The notes beneath the pieces were generated by a model that was not told the DNA's origin, made no database searches, and worked only from the letters and a program-made list of their open reading frames with translations. A program made the position numbers and the translations under genes. From Silene conica (lineage: Eukaryota; Streptophyta; Magnoliopsida; Caryophyllales; Caryophyllaceae), in the NCBI GenBank assembly GCA_029255685.2, contig CM055319.2, positions 17,449,247-17,513,246 of the forward strand: a DNA stretch of 64,000 nt, written 5' to 3'. Of this stretch, positions 1-10,881 are shown piece by piece (position 1 is the first letter of the stretch; every line of letters begins with the position of its first letter).

Positions 1-293
1 AGGGCTAGCGAGTGATGATCCATCATCATATGACTTATACCCTATCGTTAGCTAGACCGTTAGACTTTTGATACTTTGTTTTGGTGCCTGTAGGGATTTT
101 CCATCCCAGGCTTGTATTTATGTTTTGGATTGATACTTAGAACTGCTACTTATCTACTGTTGTTTATATCAGTTCTGTTTCCATTTTTCAGTTTAAGACT
201 TCTCGCATGTCGTTTTTTTAAAAAGTTTTAAATTCCGCTGCATTTTTAGTACTTTTGTATGTTTATATTTCCGCTTTCGCGAGGGGTTTTACA
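1..293 (+). repeat. 3' end of a Tekay-type Gypsy LTR
   Basis: This stretch matches the ends of the LTRs at 25500-25809, 49570-49826 and 55975-56231. Shared blocks are GCTAGCGAGTGATGATCC, GTGCCTGTAGGGAT, CCATCCCAGGCT and the terminal GCGAGGGGTTTTACA. The LTR ends exactly at CA (292-293). No primer-binding site follows. Instead CGTGAGTTCCC (294-304) reads as Tekay pol (Arg-Glu-Phe-Pro) and continues at 20001 beyond the inserted Copia. The LTR is therefore either the 3' LTR of another element inserted just upstream of the RT region, or the 5' LTR of the same element joined to pol by a deletion. Confidence 0.85.
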
Positions 294-304
294 CGTGAGT
301 TCCC

Positions 305-1589
305 TGTTGGGAAATGTGTCCTCAACAATAAGTGCGATCACGTAATTAAATCTCATAACAAGAATGCGCAAGGGATGATACGAATTATTAGTCAACTGAC
401 CAACATTAATCGGTAATGATTGGCTAGCTAGAGTTTGACATTACTGTCGTATGACGGTGATGGTCAGTTGATCCCTTTAGGTCACACCTTTAGGACAATT
501 CCCTTAATTGATAAAATGATCAAATGTATATTGATACGATTTGATCATATTCCTTAAACTCGTATATCGAGAAATTAGAGGTTAAATCTTAATGTAAGAT
601 TTATGTTTAAAATTGAAACGTGTCAATTGTTAAACATTAAACGATATTTTAAGATATCGTAATTAGAATGAATTGGGTTGAAATTAATACAAAGGTTGTA
701 AATCGTATTGACGATAAAATATTATTTTACAATGGTAATTTCGAATTACTTGTCAATTAATAAATATGATTTATTTGACATAATATTTATACGATAAATA
801 TTTATATGCTTTGTATAATTATAATTTAATTACCTTATGACATATTAGATGTCATACTTTATACAAATTATACAATTGACAAAATTGTAAAATTAAGTCC
901 ATTTTATGGACTTAATAGCCGGTTATGGTGAGGGTTAGTGTAAGGTGTTTTAATTGTTAAATACACCATTAATCATCAAGTTTAATATGTTGCCTTGAGA
1001 ACACTAACCTAGATGCCACCCTAGTGTCTTGAGAACACAACATGTTCCCTCTTTGACACTCCCTATGCCGGCTACCCCCTTCCCAAGTGAGCATGCTTAA
1101 GTTAGTTTATGTGATAATTAAGAAGCATGCTCATCATATATATATGAGGATATATCATATTCATTCTCTTCTTCCTCTCTTCTTCTAACCCTAGCCGAAA
1201 TTGTGCCCAAACAAGAAGAAATTATCAACCTCTAATACTTATTATAAGATAATAAAATTTATACTAAGAGTAGTATTCAAATATATTTCTAATAAGAGTG
1301 ATTAGAAATAGTTTAAGGAAGAAAACCGATTCCAAGTCTAGCATACAAAGTTTCGGTTCTTTTGGGGTTGTCTTGGTGCATCCGGAGGAGGTATTCTATA
1401 TTGGGTACTCGGAGGATCATCCTTGCAATATACTTGGACCGTGTGTAAGGACTCGGTCTACTCTTTATTTCCGCTTAAGCATGCATAAGATCTAATATAA
1501 ACGAGTTTATAATTTTGTTAATTAAAAGTTAATTAAAAGGTTTGTTAGTATGACTAAATTAGTTTATGAGCAACTACTTAAACCTAACA
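305..1589 (+). repeat. 5' LTR of the gag-only Copia
   Basis: The LTR begins TGTTGGGAAATGTG and ends CCTAACA. A hairpin with arms GAGCATGCTT (about 1089) and AAGCATGCTC lies just upstream of an AT-rich TATA-like run (about 1136-1155), so the promoter is probably there. The 65-codon ORF at 1298-1495 recurs unchanged in the other LTR and looks incidental. Confidence 0.92.
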
Positions 1590-1590
1590 A

Positions 1591-1602
1591 TTGGTATCAG
1601 AG
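1591..1602 (+). other. Primer-binding site (tRNA-iMet type)
   Basis: TTGGTATCAGAG follows the LTR after one base. It is complementary to the 3' end of initiator tRNA-Met, the usual primer for plant Copia elements. Confidence 0.85.
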
Positions 1603-4042
1603 AAAAAGGGTTGTTTGCATGCTTTCCGTTTCGTTTTTACGGAGTTATTAGAATAACAAAATAAAACTTGATAATTTTCGTTTAAATATATGATATGCAC
1701 GAAAATAATTTAGCATGATACCTACTGTTGTCTAATATGATTTAGAATGTTTGGAATAATTTTTGCATGAATATTGATCATTGGTATTTTAATTTCGGTT
1801 TTTAATACGTTTTAATGGTTAAAAATGATTAATTTTGGGAAAAATAGTTAAAATTAACTTCTGGCCGAGATTTTTCAGTATGATATCACATGTATTTTCT
1901 ATAATATGAATATGAATTTTCGTAAATTATAGACCTTTAAATCGTGTGATATGGATTTTAATGGTTAAAATACAATAAGATGAATAAAATTGGGTTAAAA
2001 TAGTTATATTATGAATTTGACTATAAAAATTTATGAGTATGTCACATGCAATATTTAAAATTTATGTTGAATTTTCCAGAAATTTATCTCAAATATTGCA
2101 ATATTATAGATTTTTAATGTAAAAATCGGGTAATTAGTGACATAATTTCGACTTTAATAGTTTAAGTTGGAATTTGGCCATAAAAATTTAACACGATGTC
2201 ATATATATTATTTCCAGCATGTATAAAATTTTCGAGAATTTTATCTTATTTTATGCTTGAGAAATAATTTTAAAGGTTAAAATCGTTCGATATATGACGT
2301 AAATCGTTAAAATTTGCAAATGTTGTTAAAAATGGCCGAAATTGTAACCCATATTAGTCATATATGATATGTTCATCTTGAAAATATTCTTGGGAGCCAA
2401 AAGTTTCAGATTTGATTGTATTGATTTAATTTTGTTTTGTTAAAAGTAGCATTTAAAATTAAATTAAAAGGAGGCATGCTTTAAAATTTCGGCTATGGGG
2501 CAATGTGCCATTTAATTTTCTGTCCATCTTGTGTTCTTAAAATGTTTTGGAAGGTATAAAAATATTATTAGTATTTAATTTGCATTTATGAAGTTAATTA
2601 TTGAATTTTCCGACTTAAATTGCTCGTTTTACGTGTTATTTTCGAAATAATAATAAAACCGTGTAAAATACTAATATTTTAACTTTCTGAAAATTTTAAG
2701 AACATTCTGGATTTTTCAAAATTTGAATTTTGAATTTTCGAAATTTTAATGTCTCTTTTGAATTTTATATTGTTTTTCCCGAAAAAACCGAGTAATACCG
2801 ATCAATATTAAAATATATTAAGTTAATTCATGTTCAAAGTTTGAGTAAGACTAAATTTTGAATCCTATGCGAGTTAGGATGATTAACTTAAGGATGAAAA
2901 CCGTTTCATTTAATGCATAGTGTTGTTAAACGTTAAAACACGCAATTCCATAAAAACCGAGGTTTACGATAACTATTTAAATAAGTGTTTTAAATAGGAC
3001 GATTTGGCTTAGGATTTGCATGTTAATTCATATTTATATAAGCATTGCATATTTATATTATGAATGTCATGATTTATTTTTACGTAATTTTGGGAATTAT
3101 GTAATTTACTTAGTATGGCCTAGTTTTTAAATCGGTATTTCCCGTAATGTAAGGGGTTACCGATTCGGTTGTAATTTTGTGATCTCGTATCACCCAATTG
3201 TAATTTTCTATTTTATAATGTATAAAGTAGACTAGAAAAGTTGTAATATTTGTATAAACCGGAGTTCCTTGAAGACGGTGCCATTCGGAAAGGAGTTCCG
3301 ATCAAGACGGTGTTTACCTCGAAGAGCGTGCCGCGTGAAGTTCAAGGGACCAAAGGAGTTGGTTTCCGAATTTGTACTTTTATCATTTCTTTTCTAGGAA
3401 AGGCCATACTAGGGTTTATTTATGCTTTCATTTTGCTTTTTATATGTTTGCATGCATAGCCAAATCGTCATACATCGTATCATGCATGTTTCGACTTAGT
3501 CGACCTAGTCTTTTATTTATCGATAATTCACCGACTTAGTTCACTTAAACGGAGATAGATAATAAATTGACTAGATCTCTTACATATAAATATTGAGACT
3601 TAGCCTTACCAAAGAGTACGGACCCATGAATCCCTTCTTCACAAAAACGTAGGCTCGGCTACACCGGGGTACTAAAATTGTCACGTTGGGTAAGTGGGGT
3701 AATAAGATTACACCTTGAAATTTGGTTGATCTCAACGAAAGTATTCGTAACCGTAGTTGCAATAAGTTCGGGCTAAAGATAATTTTAAGAAAATTGTCGA
3801 CCGAGAGTTCTAAGAGTAGAACCGATTAAAGAGTTAATCCACCAAATTATACCAATACGGGTTGAATCGGCTACACCGTGCCCGGATTAGTATGGGTTTG
3901 GGTCTCGGGTTTATTTACTTAATTGGGTAAGAGATCATTAAGTAAATATATATAACTAAACTTAAAGTTATAGTTTAAATTATGAATTTAAAATGATGTT
4001 GTTTCCCTTTTTATTATTGTAGTTTAATTTTCAACATCGATT
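1603..4042 (+). other. Long non-coding leader of the gag-only Copia
   Basis: This 2.4-kb AT-rich leader has no substantial ORF. Its 3' part shares diverged blocks, in the same order, with the leader of the Angela element. Examples are AGGCCATACTAGGGTTTATT near 3400 against the block near 33016, ATGAATCCCTTCTTC at about 3626 against 33328, and the GACCGAGAGTTC block near 3800 against GACCAAGAGTTCC near 33480. Conservation in a non-coding leader suggests packaging or translation signals; that is inference. Confidence 0.6.
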
Positions 4043-4951
4043 ATGGCAACCAACGCTCCACCTCTCACTAACGTATCATGGCTTCGATCCTTTATGGATC
4101 GTTGCAAACTCGATAAGCATGGTTCCAATTTTAAGGATTGGGATGCGCAATTGCTTTTGGCCGCTCAAGGTGACGATAAGAGTCGTTACCTATCCGAAGC
4201 CGCTCCTCCCGCTCCGACCGCTCGTTCATCGGTCCAAAATCGTGAGGCTTATGAAGCTTACATGAAAGAGTCTTCCGCTCTTAAGAATGTGCTCATCTTC
4301 TCCATGGAGCCGGATCTCCAAAGGAGTATGATCAAGTTGACCACATCGTATGAAATTTACACCAAGCTTGCGACCATGTTTTCGCAAACTCCTAGGGTGA
4401 TTCAATATGAGGCGGCTTCCGCCTTCTTTGACATAACATTCAAGGAAGGGCAAAAGATAAGCCCTCATGTGCTCAAACTAGTTGAGCTCGCGGAGACTCT
4501 CAAAGCTCAAGATGTTGATGTTCCCGACTCTCTTATCATTGACCGAGTTCTTCACTCGCTCAATAAGGTTAAGGCGTATGCTCAATTCCGGGTGAATTTC
4601 AATATGCGAAACCAAGAGACCTCGTTAGACGAGTTGCATAAGATGCTAGTCCAAGCCGAGAGGGACATGGGACTTCATGAAAGTTCCACCAAAGATGTTT
4701 TGAACATCGAAAAGAAAGGGAAAACGAGCTTCAAGAGGAATGCCTCGAAAGGCAAGGGCAAGAAAACGTTCAAGCCCAAGGCGACCAAAGAAAAGACCTT
4801 TTCGAAAGGCGCTTCCACCTCGTCTTCTAAAGAGCAAGACAAGTGCCATTATTGCACGAGGATCGGTCATTGGAAGCGAAATTGCCCCAAGTACTTAAGT
4901 GATCTCAAAAATGGGAAGGCAACCGCCGTAGGTAATAATTCTCGCGTATAA
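4043..4951 (+). CDS. Gag of the Angela-type gag-only Copia (302 aa)
   Basis: This is the capsid/nucleocapsid protein. The N-terminal two thirds is the helical plant Copia Gag domain (UBN2/retrotran_gag type). It aligns along its length with residues 1-300 of the Angela polyprotein at 33717 (for example KNVLIFSMEPDLQ against KNVLIYAMESNLQ). A Lys-rich segment (about 225-270) leads to one CCHC zinc knuckle (CHYCTRIGHWKRNC, about 275-288). Translation stops just past the knuckle, where Angela runs on into protease. ATG 4043 follows a long leader and starts the homologous region. A splice-donor-like site G|GTAATA at 4931/4932 may allow an alternative C-terminus (see the intron candidate). The protein should form virus-like particles but needs enzymes in trans. 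Confidence 0.9.
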   Translation: MATNAPPLTNVSWLRSFMDRCKLDKHGSNFKDWDAQLLLAAQGDDKSRYLSEAAPPAPTARSSVQNREAYEAYMKESSALKNVLIFSMEPDLQRSMIKLTTSYEIYTKLATMFSQTPRVIQYEAASAFFDITFKEGQKISPHVLKLVELAETLKAQDVDVPDSLIIDRVLHSLNKVKAYAQFRVNFNMRNQETSLDELHKMLVQAERDMGLHESSTKDVLNIEKKGKTSFKRNASKGKGKKTFKPKATKEKTFSKGASTSSSKEQDKCHYCTRIGHWKRNCPKYLSDLKNGKATAVGNNSRV

Positions 4952-5022
4952 TTCATGTGTTTATCAACTTATGTATAGTGATACAAATGTGTTGATATTT
5001 ACCCTTTTTAAATGTTTTAAAG
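4932..5022 (+). other. Candidate intron at the end of gag
   Basis: The donor is GTAG|GTAATAATT and the acceptor TTTTAAAG|GGG. The 91 bp between are AT-rich, as plant introns are. Removal would keep frame and replace the last residues of Gag by a 15-residue hydrophilic tail ending at TGA 5064-5066. The Angela element has a donor-like G|GTATGT at the same codon and phase (34638/34639). BARE/Angela elements are known to make a spliced Gag-specific RNA. Splicing here is inference. Confidence 0.4.
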
Positions 5023-5066
5023 GGGCGCCCCCGAATAATGATAAGGGCAAGGACAAGGAAGCTTGA

Positions 5067-6975
5067 AGTTCCTTACTTGGATGGCTCCGGTAGCATCCAA
5101 TTGATCGAAGACTTGAAGAGCTAGGCTCTAATTTTCATATCGTCTTCTTTCATATTTTGCATTTATTTATGGAACAATTTAATTTTCTTGTAAGACAAGG
5201 ATTAAAATCCTAAAACAATGGTTGTAATTTTGGATATTAGTGACTTGGTTTTCAACCCGAGTCACTACTTTTGTTCTTAATCAATGTTTTGATTTCTCAA
5301 ATAAATTGCATGCCTTGTTTAAACATGAATGATAGTGATTTAATATTGATACGATCAAGTATAAGATAATCAAAGTGTTGATTAAAACGGAGAACTACAC
5401 CCCATGAGATAGATTCAATCAAAATGAGACTATATCAGTTCATTATAAGATTTTCATTTTAAGTGAAAATGAGAATGTATTCATCACACCTATCAAACTT
5501 CAAACATTCAAATACATTGGTTAATCGAAATAGCTATCCTTAAACGAATAAAGGTTATTGTTAGAAGGATAGAGTGGGAGAAAATATTTCGCTCACAAAC
5601 CAATGATGAAATAAAGGAAGGATCTTAGAGAAGATTCTTACTTGGGAGTCTTAAGAAGAGCCCTAAATGATTTGAAGAAACTACGGGAGGACACTCGAAG
5701 AAATGTTCTTTGTGTTCATTGTTTCATAGAGAGGAAACAAAGCCCTAAATGATTTGAAGAAACTACGGGAGGACACTCGAAGAAAGGTTCTTTGTGTTCA
5801 TTGTTTCATAGAGAGGAAACTTGAAACCCCGTATGAAATCATCGGTAGGAAAACGGTTCCTATATAGTTATCATGTCATTTTCGTCTCAATGAAACGAAG
5901 AAATGATAAGAAGGTAATGAATGATTGAATGGAAACAGATCACTATAGAGATAGTGATAGTGATAATGATTCAAGTAATAGTTTAACATGCGAGAAATGA
6001 AAGGTTCATTTAAGATATCGAGAGGTATTGATTTTAGTGGGAGCAATTTTTCATCAAAAGAATTAAGCCTACCATTTAGAGAGAATGGGTGATTCTTTAA
6101 GAGTAAAGAATAAGAGGTACTCAATTCAGATGAATAAAATAATTATATCATAAGATGATGGAGCTTAATGGGAAGGTTTATTATATGGATAATAAAAGGT
6201 CGCCCACTAGAAGTGAGAATGGTTGGATACATTGTTCATAACGATGAACGAAACCATTAAAAAATAGCCAAGATGAGTGAAAATTATTAAAATGATGAAA
6301 TCATAAAATATAGATTTCAATACATAAGTGACTATAGTGAGTGATTTTAATCCCTCCAGTATATCGATACGTCACAAGTTATAAGATAACAGTGGGAGCT
6401 TTCCTTCGGAAAGGAAACTCAAAATCTAGAAAGAGTTCTAGATATGTACTCAAATAGAATCATATTATACGGGATAATATGAGAATAAAGGAGACCAAAA
6501 GTTGTAAGTTTTGCTATTATGAATAAAGGTTATTCGCAAAACACTAATACAAATAGATGATTGTGCATCAAAATGCAATGTAATAGTGTTGACTATTGTT
6601 GCATGACAACATCATTTGAGTTATGATTAACTCAAAGTGAAAGATACTTTGTCAGAATCCAAATGGGTTGTATGAGACAATATTGAACCCCATAAGTGAA
6701 CTGGATTGACTTAGTATGACCCCTAGCCGCTTACATGAGGTGACATCTCAAAGCAACTAGAGTGTGAGGCGATTGATGGCAAGTTCAAGTGCCATAGAGT
6801 CATATGTGATGACTAGTCGATCACATAGGCAGACTGTAAGAGACACTCTGTCGGGCAATGTGACCGCTTATAGAGTTCTAGAAATTTTATAGCCGGGTCG
6901 TGGCGAGAGCTGCTATAGTATTCTTGTGAGTCAATTCTTTGACTAAAGACTACTCTCCCAAGATGGTACAGTTTA
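5067..6975 (+). other. Non-coding internal region downstream of gag
   Basis: No ORF of interest is present. An 82-bp tandem duplication occupies 5659-5822. The segment from about 6700 to 6975 resembles the 3' non-coding region of the Angela element (37680-37930): a GATGACTAGTCGATCACA block against GATGACTGACCAATCACA, then a GGTCGTGG block. This confirms that pol is missing and that the conserved 3' region starts here. Confidence 0.6.
5659..5822 (+). repeat. 82-bp tandem duplication
   Basis: The unit starting AGCCCTAAATGATTTGAAG occurs at 5659 and again at 5741 with at least one substitution (AAATGTTC against AAAGGTTC). Confidence 0.85.
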
Positions 6976-7900
6976 GGCATTGTTGAACCATATATTCAAA
7001 TATATATATATAGTATATATGTTTATGTTTTGATAATGACAAGTCTAGTTATTTATATATTATATACTCGTATGTATAATCGTGTGCTAAGTGTACAGAA
7101 ATTTAGTAACAAGATCTAATCAATCAAGTGTAAAAGATTCAAGCATATTAGTCAATGAGTTGACTATATCGAAGATTGATAGAAGATCACAAGCGCGCAT
7201 AAAGAAGTAAAAGTTATAATTATCAATTATAACTTTAGTACAAGTTTGATTCAAGTTATAGCTTGTAGCTATACCTCTACATTATGAAGAAATGATCGAA
7301 ATATATATGTGGATAAGTTGAAACATTGGTTTCCTTATTTGTGTCGTGTGATTTAGTGTTTAAATGGTATTCTATTTAAATATGGAATTGTTAATCTTAA
7401 TAGGATTATATAAAATATCTTTTGGTTAAATAAGAAATAAATAAATATCTTATGAGATAATTATTTATTACTAAAATAAACTAAAGATTTTTATATGATT
7501 TTAATTGTCAAAAATATATAGTCTAAATATAGTTTGTTTCGATTTTGGTAAATCGTGTGATATGCCACATTACCAAAATCGTGTAGGACTTTCCTAAATA
7601 AATATTATGTATTTATTTAATGTCCTAAACAAACTAAGATTATATTATGGTAATATATTTTATTATCTTTGACATGGTTTAGGAAGTTGATTTAATATGG
7701 ATACTAATTGTTTATTATATAAAGATCTTTCCTAAATATGAATTAGGAAATTGTTCCCTTATATAATACATATAGTATATTATTAAATCTTTCCTAAATA
7801 TATTAAGATTAGATTTAAGGTAGTATTACTAAAAGACTAGTATTCTAGTTTAAGTAATATTCCTAAATCATCTAGGGTTTAATTTACCTAGATACATATT

Positions 7901-7910
7901 CTATATAAAT
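7901..7910 (+). promoter_or_regulatory. TATA box of the Sirevirus 5' LTR
   Basis: CTATATAAAT lies eight bases 3' of a 7-bp-stem hairpin (7870-7893). The same arrangement recurs in the 3' LTR at 17793-17802. It is the likely start of genomic RNA synthesis. Confidence 0.6.
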
Positions 7911-8120
7911 AGACTAACCATGACACATTAAACCACACGAAATACACAACACACATACACGCAAATCAAGAGAAAACCGCCGATCGTATTTCTTCAATAT
8001 TCGAGCTTTAATTGTCAAATCCGATTCAAGATTCAAGTGCTCAAGCATTGATCTTTTTCATTCAAGATTGTGACACCAAGAAACTATTGAAGACTTTATC
8101 TTATTCACGTAAGATAGATT

Positions 8121-8195
8121 GAGTATTTAGCGGTACTCGTTGTAAGACAAATATTTAACGGTATTTGTCGTAGCTAGATATTTAGCGGTATCTAG
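8121..8195 (+). repeat. Three hairpins with a constant loop and different stems
   Basis: Three adjacent hairpins share the loop TTTAGCGG (TTTAACGG in the second). The stems differ and are perfect: GAGTA/TACTC (8121-8138), GACAAATA/TATTTGTC (8146-8169), CTAGATA/TATCTAG (8174-8195). The 3' LTR repeats them at 18013-18087. Confidence 0.85.
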
Positions 8196-8464
8196 ATTGA
8201 GTTGTGACTAACATCAAAGTCACACGAGTAGGGTTGATAAAATTGTAATCCAGAGTTGGTACTAATTTTATTAATCGAGAATAGTGGACGTAGGTCTCAG
8301 AGTGTGAGACTGAACCACTTCAAAAATATCTTGTCTCTACTTTATTATTGCTCTACTCAACGATCATCATACAACTACGCATACATCGAAGAAGATTTTA
8401 AAAAGAAGGCATACTCAATTCAACCCCCCCCTTCTTGAGTATATCATATCAATAGACTCTTCAA

Positions 8465-8478
8465 TTGGTATCAGAGCC
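8465..8478 (+). other. Primer-binding site of the Sirevirus
   Basis: TTGGTATCAGAGCC starts one base after the LTR end and is complementary to initiator tRNA-Met. Confidence 0.88.
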
Positions 8479-8550
8479 TCGTGCTCTTGATCGCCTAGCC
8501 GCGTGAGTTTTGATCCTTCTATTGATTCTATATTATATACTCCTTCATCA

Positions 8551-10881
8551 ATGGATTCCAAGCATCTCAAGTGCCCTATCTTCGATGGCAAAAACTATAG
8601 CTTATGGAAAAATATGATGACTCATTACATCAAGGGTTGTGATTGGGAATGTTGGAAGATCATCCAAACTGGACCAAAGAAGATCTTGGTCGCCGCCGCC
8701 AATGGAACAACCTATGAAAAAATGGAAAGCGATTATGTGGAAAGTGACTACAAAATTGCAGAGAAAAACTCTAAGGCTATGAGCCTCCTACAGAACGGTA
8801 TGATAACTTCAGAATTCGATAGATTCTCATCCTGTAGTTCTGCTAAGGAAATATGGGATAGTCTCGAACTTGCTTATGAAGGAACATCCGCAGTCAGGAA
8901 ACACCGTATAGACTTGCTCGTTCAAAGATATGAACTTTTCAATATGGAAAAGAATGAATCTATTGATAGCATGTCTGCACGATTTTCTTGTATTATTAAT
9001 GAACTGCGGAACCTTGGCAAAAAAATCGATTCTGAGGATATCATTCGTAAGATTCTTAGGAGTCTCACCAAAAAGTGGCAACCTAAAGTCACGGCCATAG
9101 AGGAAGCACGTGATTTATCTAAAATCACTTACCAAGAATTGATTGGATCCTTAATGGCTCACGAGATCATTCTAAATAAAAACGATGATGATCCCAAAGG
9201 AAAGGGAGTCGCTTTACAAGCCTCCACAAGCGAAGTAAGCGAAGAAGAACTTGAAGATGAGACAGTTCTATTCGCTAGACGATTTAAGAAAGCAGTTTTC
9301 AAGGGTAGATACAAAAACCCTAACAACAAAACGTTCGACAAAAAGAAAACTGACACCAAACAAACATTCTTCAAAAGAGGATGTTTCAAGTGTGGGCAAC
9401 AAGACCACATGATCAAAGATTGTCCAAGTTGGGACAAAATCAAAGACAAGTCAAAAAGAGAAAAGACCAAGACAGAATTTAAGAAAGTAATGCTTGCGTC
9501 ATGCTGGGGAGAATTAGAATCTGAAGATGACGAAGACTCTGAAGAAGAAGAGGTAGCAAACCTATGCCTAAGCAACGTCAGCCTAGATCTAATCTCAAGC
9601 GACAATGATGAAGATGACGCATCGAATATGTGTCTCCTTGGAGAATCAGACTCAGACGACGACGACGAAGAGGTAAATTTCCTTCAACTCAAAAGTCAAG
9701 TTAAAAACTTATCTAAGGCTATGCTAATTAAATATTTTGAGAAAACCCTAGACCAATGTCATGAACAAAATCTTGAGTTAGATGACTTGAAAGAGCAGAT
9801 CCTCGATATTACTGAGGAAAATCAACTTCTGAAAGCCAAAGCTAAGAAACTGAAATCCAAAATAAGCATTGAAGCAAATACTAAGTTGGAAACAGTTATG
9901 TCTGAGAAAAAGGTTCTTGAGTCTAAAGTTATAGCTAATGAAGCTATAACCTCAAAACTAAAACTCAACATTAAAGAGCTTCAATCTAAAGTTATAGCTA
10001 ATGAAGCTATAACTTCAGAATTAAGAAAGGTTAATGAACGGCTTAAGTCAGAATCCTCGACTATGGTCGAAGATGAGACTCATCAAGAAGAAGTTGAGAT
10101 TCTCGAAAGCAAAATCATGGATCTAGAATTCAGTATATCTAAAATCAAGAAAGAACATGCCAAAATTGTGTCTGACTTCCATAAAGACATTCAAAACCTA
10201 AAAGAGTCTAGCAACACTGACCACAGTGAATGTAAGAAAAAAATAGACTCCTTGAAAGACCTCCTTCTTCATGCTCGGAAAGTTCACGATAAGTGGGAAG
10301 GAAGCACTAACGTTCTAAACTTCCTAACTGAACAATCCGACAACAACATGAAGATGGGTTTAGGTCACGAATGTTATGGAAGAAGGGATCACTCAAAGTG
10401 TAAACAAAGTCCAACAGATAGAGACTTTAGAAGAAGAAAATATGCCGACCTTCCTGAGTATTTAATATGCACTTATTGTGGCCATACTGGACACCTCCGA
10501 GAAAACTGTGTAAAACACGCACAAGATTTTAAAACCGGAGTTAAGTTTGTTAAATCCTTAGGAACTCCAAGCGACACTAATTCTGTCTCTGATAATGATA
10601 ATGATAAAATTGAGGAAAGAAACATTGACCACAGATGGTTCTATGACATGACATTTGACTATGAAGAAAAGAAAAATAGAACCAAACAGACTCCTCAAAC
10701 ATCACACAAGAAATGGTCACCAAAAGTCCAAACTAAAACATACACAAAAACATCAAAACCCAACCACTACCGATATAGAAAGACCTATGTAAGACAAGTC
10801 TGGGTTAAAAAGGAAGATGTATTTGTGATTACTAACAACAAAGGACCCAAGTATGCTTGGGTACCTAAATCCTGTCTTTAA
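8551..10881 (+). CDS. Sirevirus Gag, large, two zinc knuckles (776 aa)
   Basis: This is the structural protein of the Sirevirus particle. The frame is open from 8503, but the first ATG is 8551, where the typical N-terminus ([16 protein letters not shown]) begins. The Gag core (UBN2-like, about residues 90-215) is followed by CCHC knuckle 1 ([14 protein letters not shown], about 278-291), an acidic stretch, a long coiled coil (about 395-600) and CCHC knuckle 2 ([14 protein letters not shown], about 640-653). The coiled coil holds a duplicated VIANEAIT segment whose DNA is a 9-bp-arm hairpin (9928-9950 and 9991-10013). Gag ends at TAA 10879-10881, in the +1 phase relative to pol. An enlarged Gag with coiled coil is typical of the lineage. 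Confidence 0.93.
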   Translation: MDSKHLKCPIFDGKNYSLWKNMMTHYIKGCDWECWKIIQTGPKKILVAAANGTTYEKMESDYVESDYKIAEKNSKAMSLLQNGMITSEFDRFSSCSSAKEIWDSLELAYEGTSAVRKHRIDLLVQRYELFNMEKNESIDSMSARFSCIINELRNLGKKIDSEDIIRKILRSLTKKWQPKVTAIEEARDLSKITYQELIGSLMAHEIILNKNDDDPKGKGVALQASTSEVSEEELEDETVLFARRFKKAVFKGRYKNPNNKTFDKKKTDTKQTFFKRGCFKCGQQDHMIKDCPSWDKIKDKSKREKTKTEFKKVMLASCWGELESEDDEDSEEEEVANLCLSNVSLDLISSDNDEDDASNMCLLGESDSDDDDEEVNFLQLKSQVKNLSKAMLIKYFEKTLDQCHEQNLELDDLKEQILDITEENQLLKAKAKKLKSKISIEANTKLETVMSEKKVLESKVIANEAITSKLKLNIKELQSKVIANEAITSELRKVNERLKSESSTMVEDETHQEEVEILESKIMDLEFSISKIKKEHAKIVSDFHKDIQNLKESSNTDHSECKKKIDSLKDLLLHARKVHDKWEGSTNVLNFLTEQSDNNMKMGLGHECYGRRDHSKCKQSPTDRDFRRRKYADLPEYLICTYCGHTGHLRENCVKHAQDFKTGVKFVKSLGTPSDTNSVSDNDNDKIEERNIDHRWFYDMTFDYEEKKNRTKQTPQTSHKKWSPKVQTKTYTKTSKPNHYRYRKTYVRQVWVKKEDVFVITNNKGPKYAWVPKSCL

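Larger units (their letters stand above)
6981..8463 (+). repeat. 5' LTR of the Sirevirus
   Basis: The LTR starts TGTTGAACCATA and ends GACTCTTCA. It is rich in perfect inverted repeats: 12-bp arms AAAGTTATAATT/AATTATAACTTT (7210-7236), TATAGCT/AGCTATA (7257-7273), 11-bp arms GATTTTGGTAA/TTACCAAAATC (7541-7580), TAAATAAATA/TATTTATTTA (7595-7619), ATCTAGG/CCTAGAT (7870-7893), and three TTTAGCGG-loop hairpins (8121-8195). A TATA box (CTATATAAAT) is at 7901-7910. Confidence 0.93.

Noticed and set aside
1298-1495. 65-aa ORF, also at 19709-19906
   Set aside because: Identical because it lies in both LTRs; no domain and no sign of coding.
8256-8438. 60-aa ORF, also at 18148-18330
   Set aside because: LTR sequence of the Sirevirus, no domain; GTG-type start not usable in plants.
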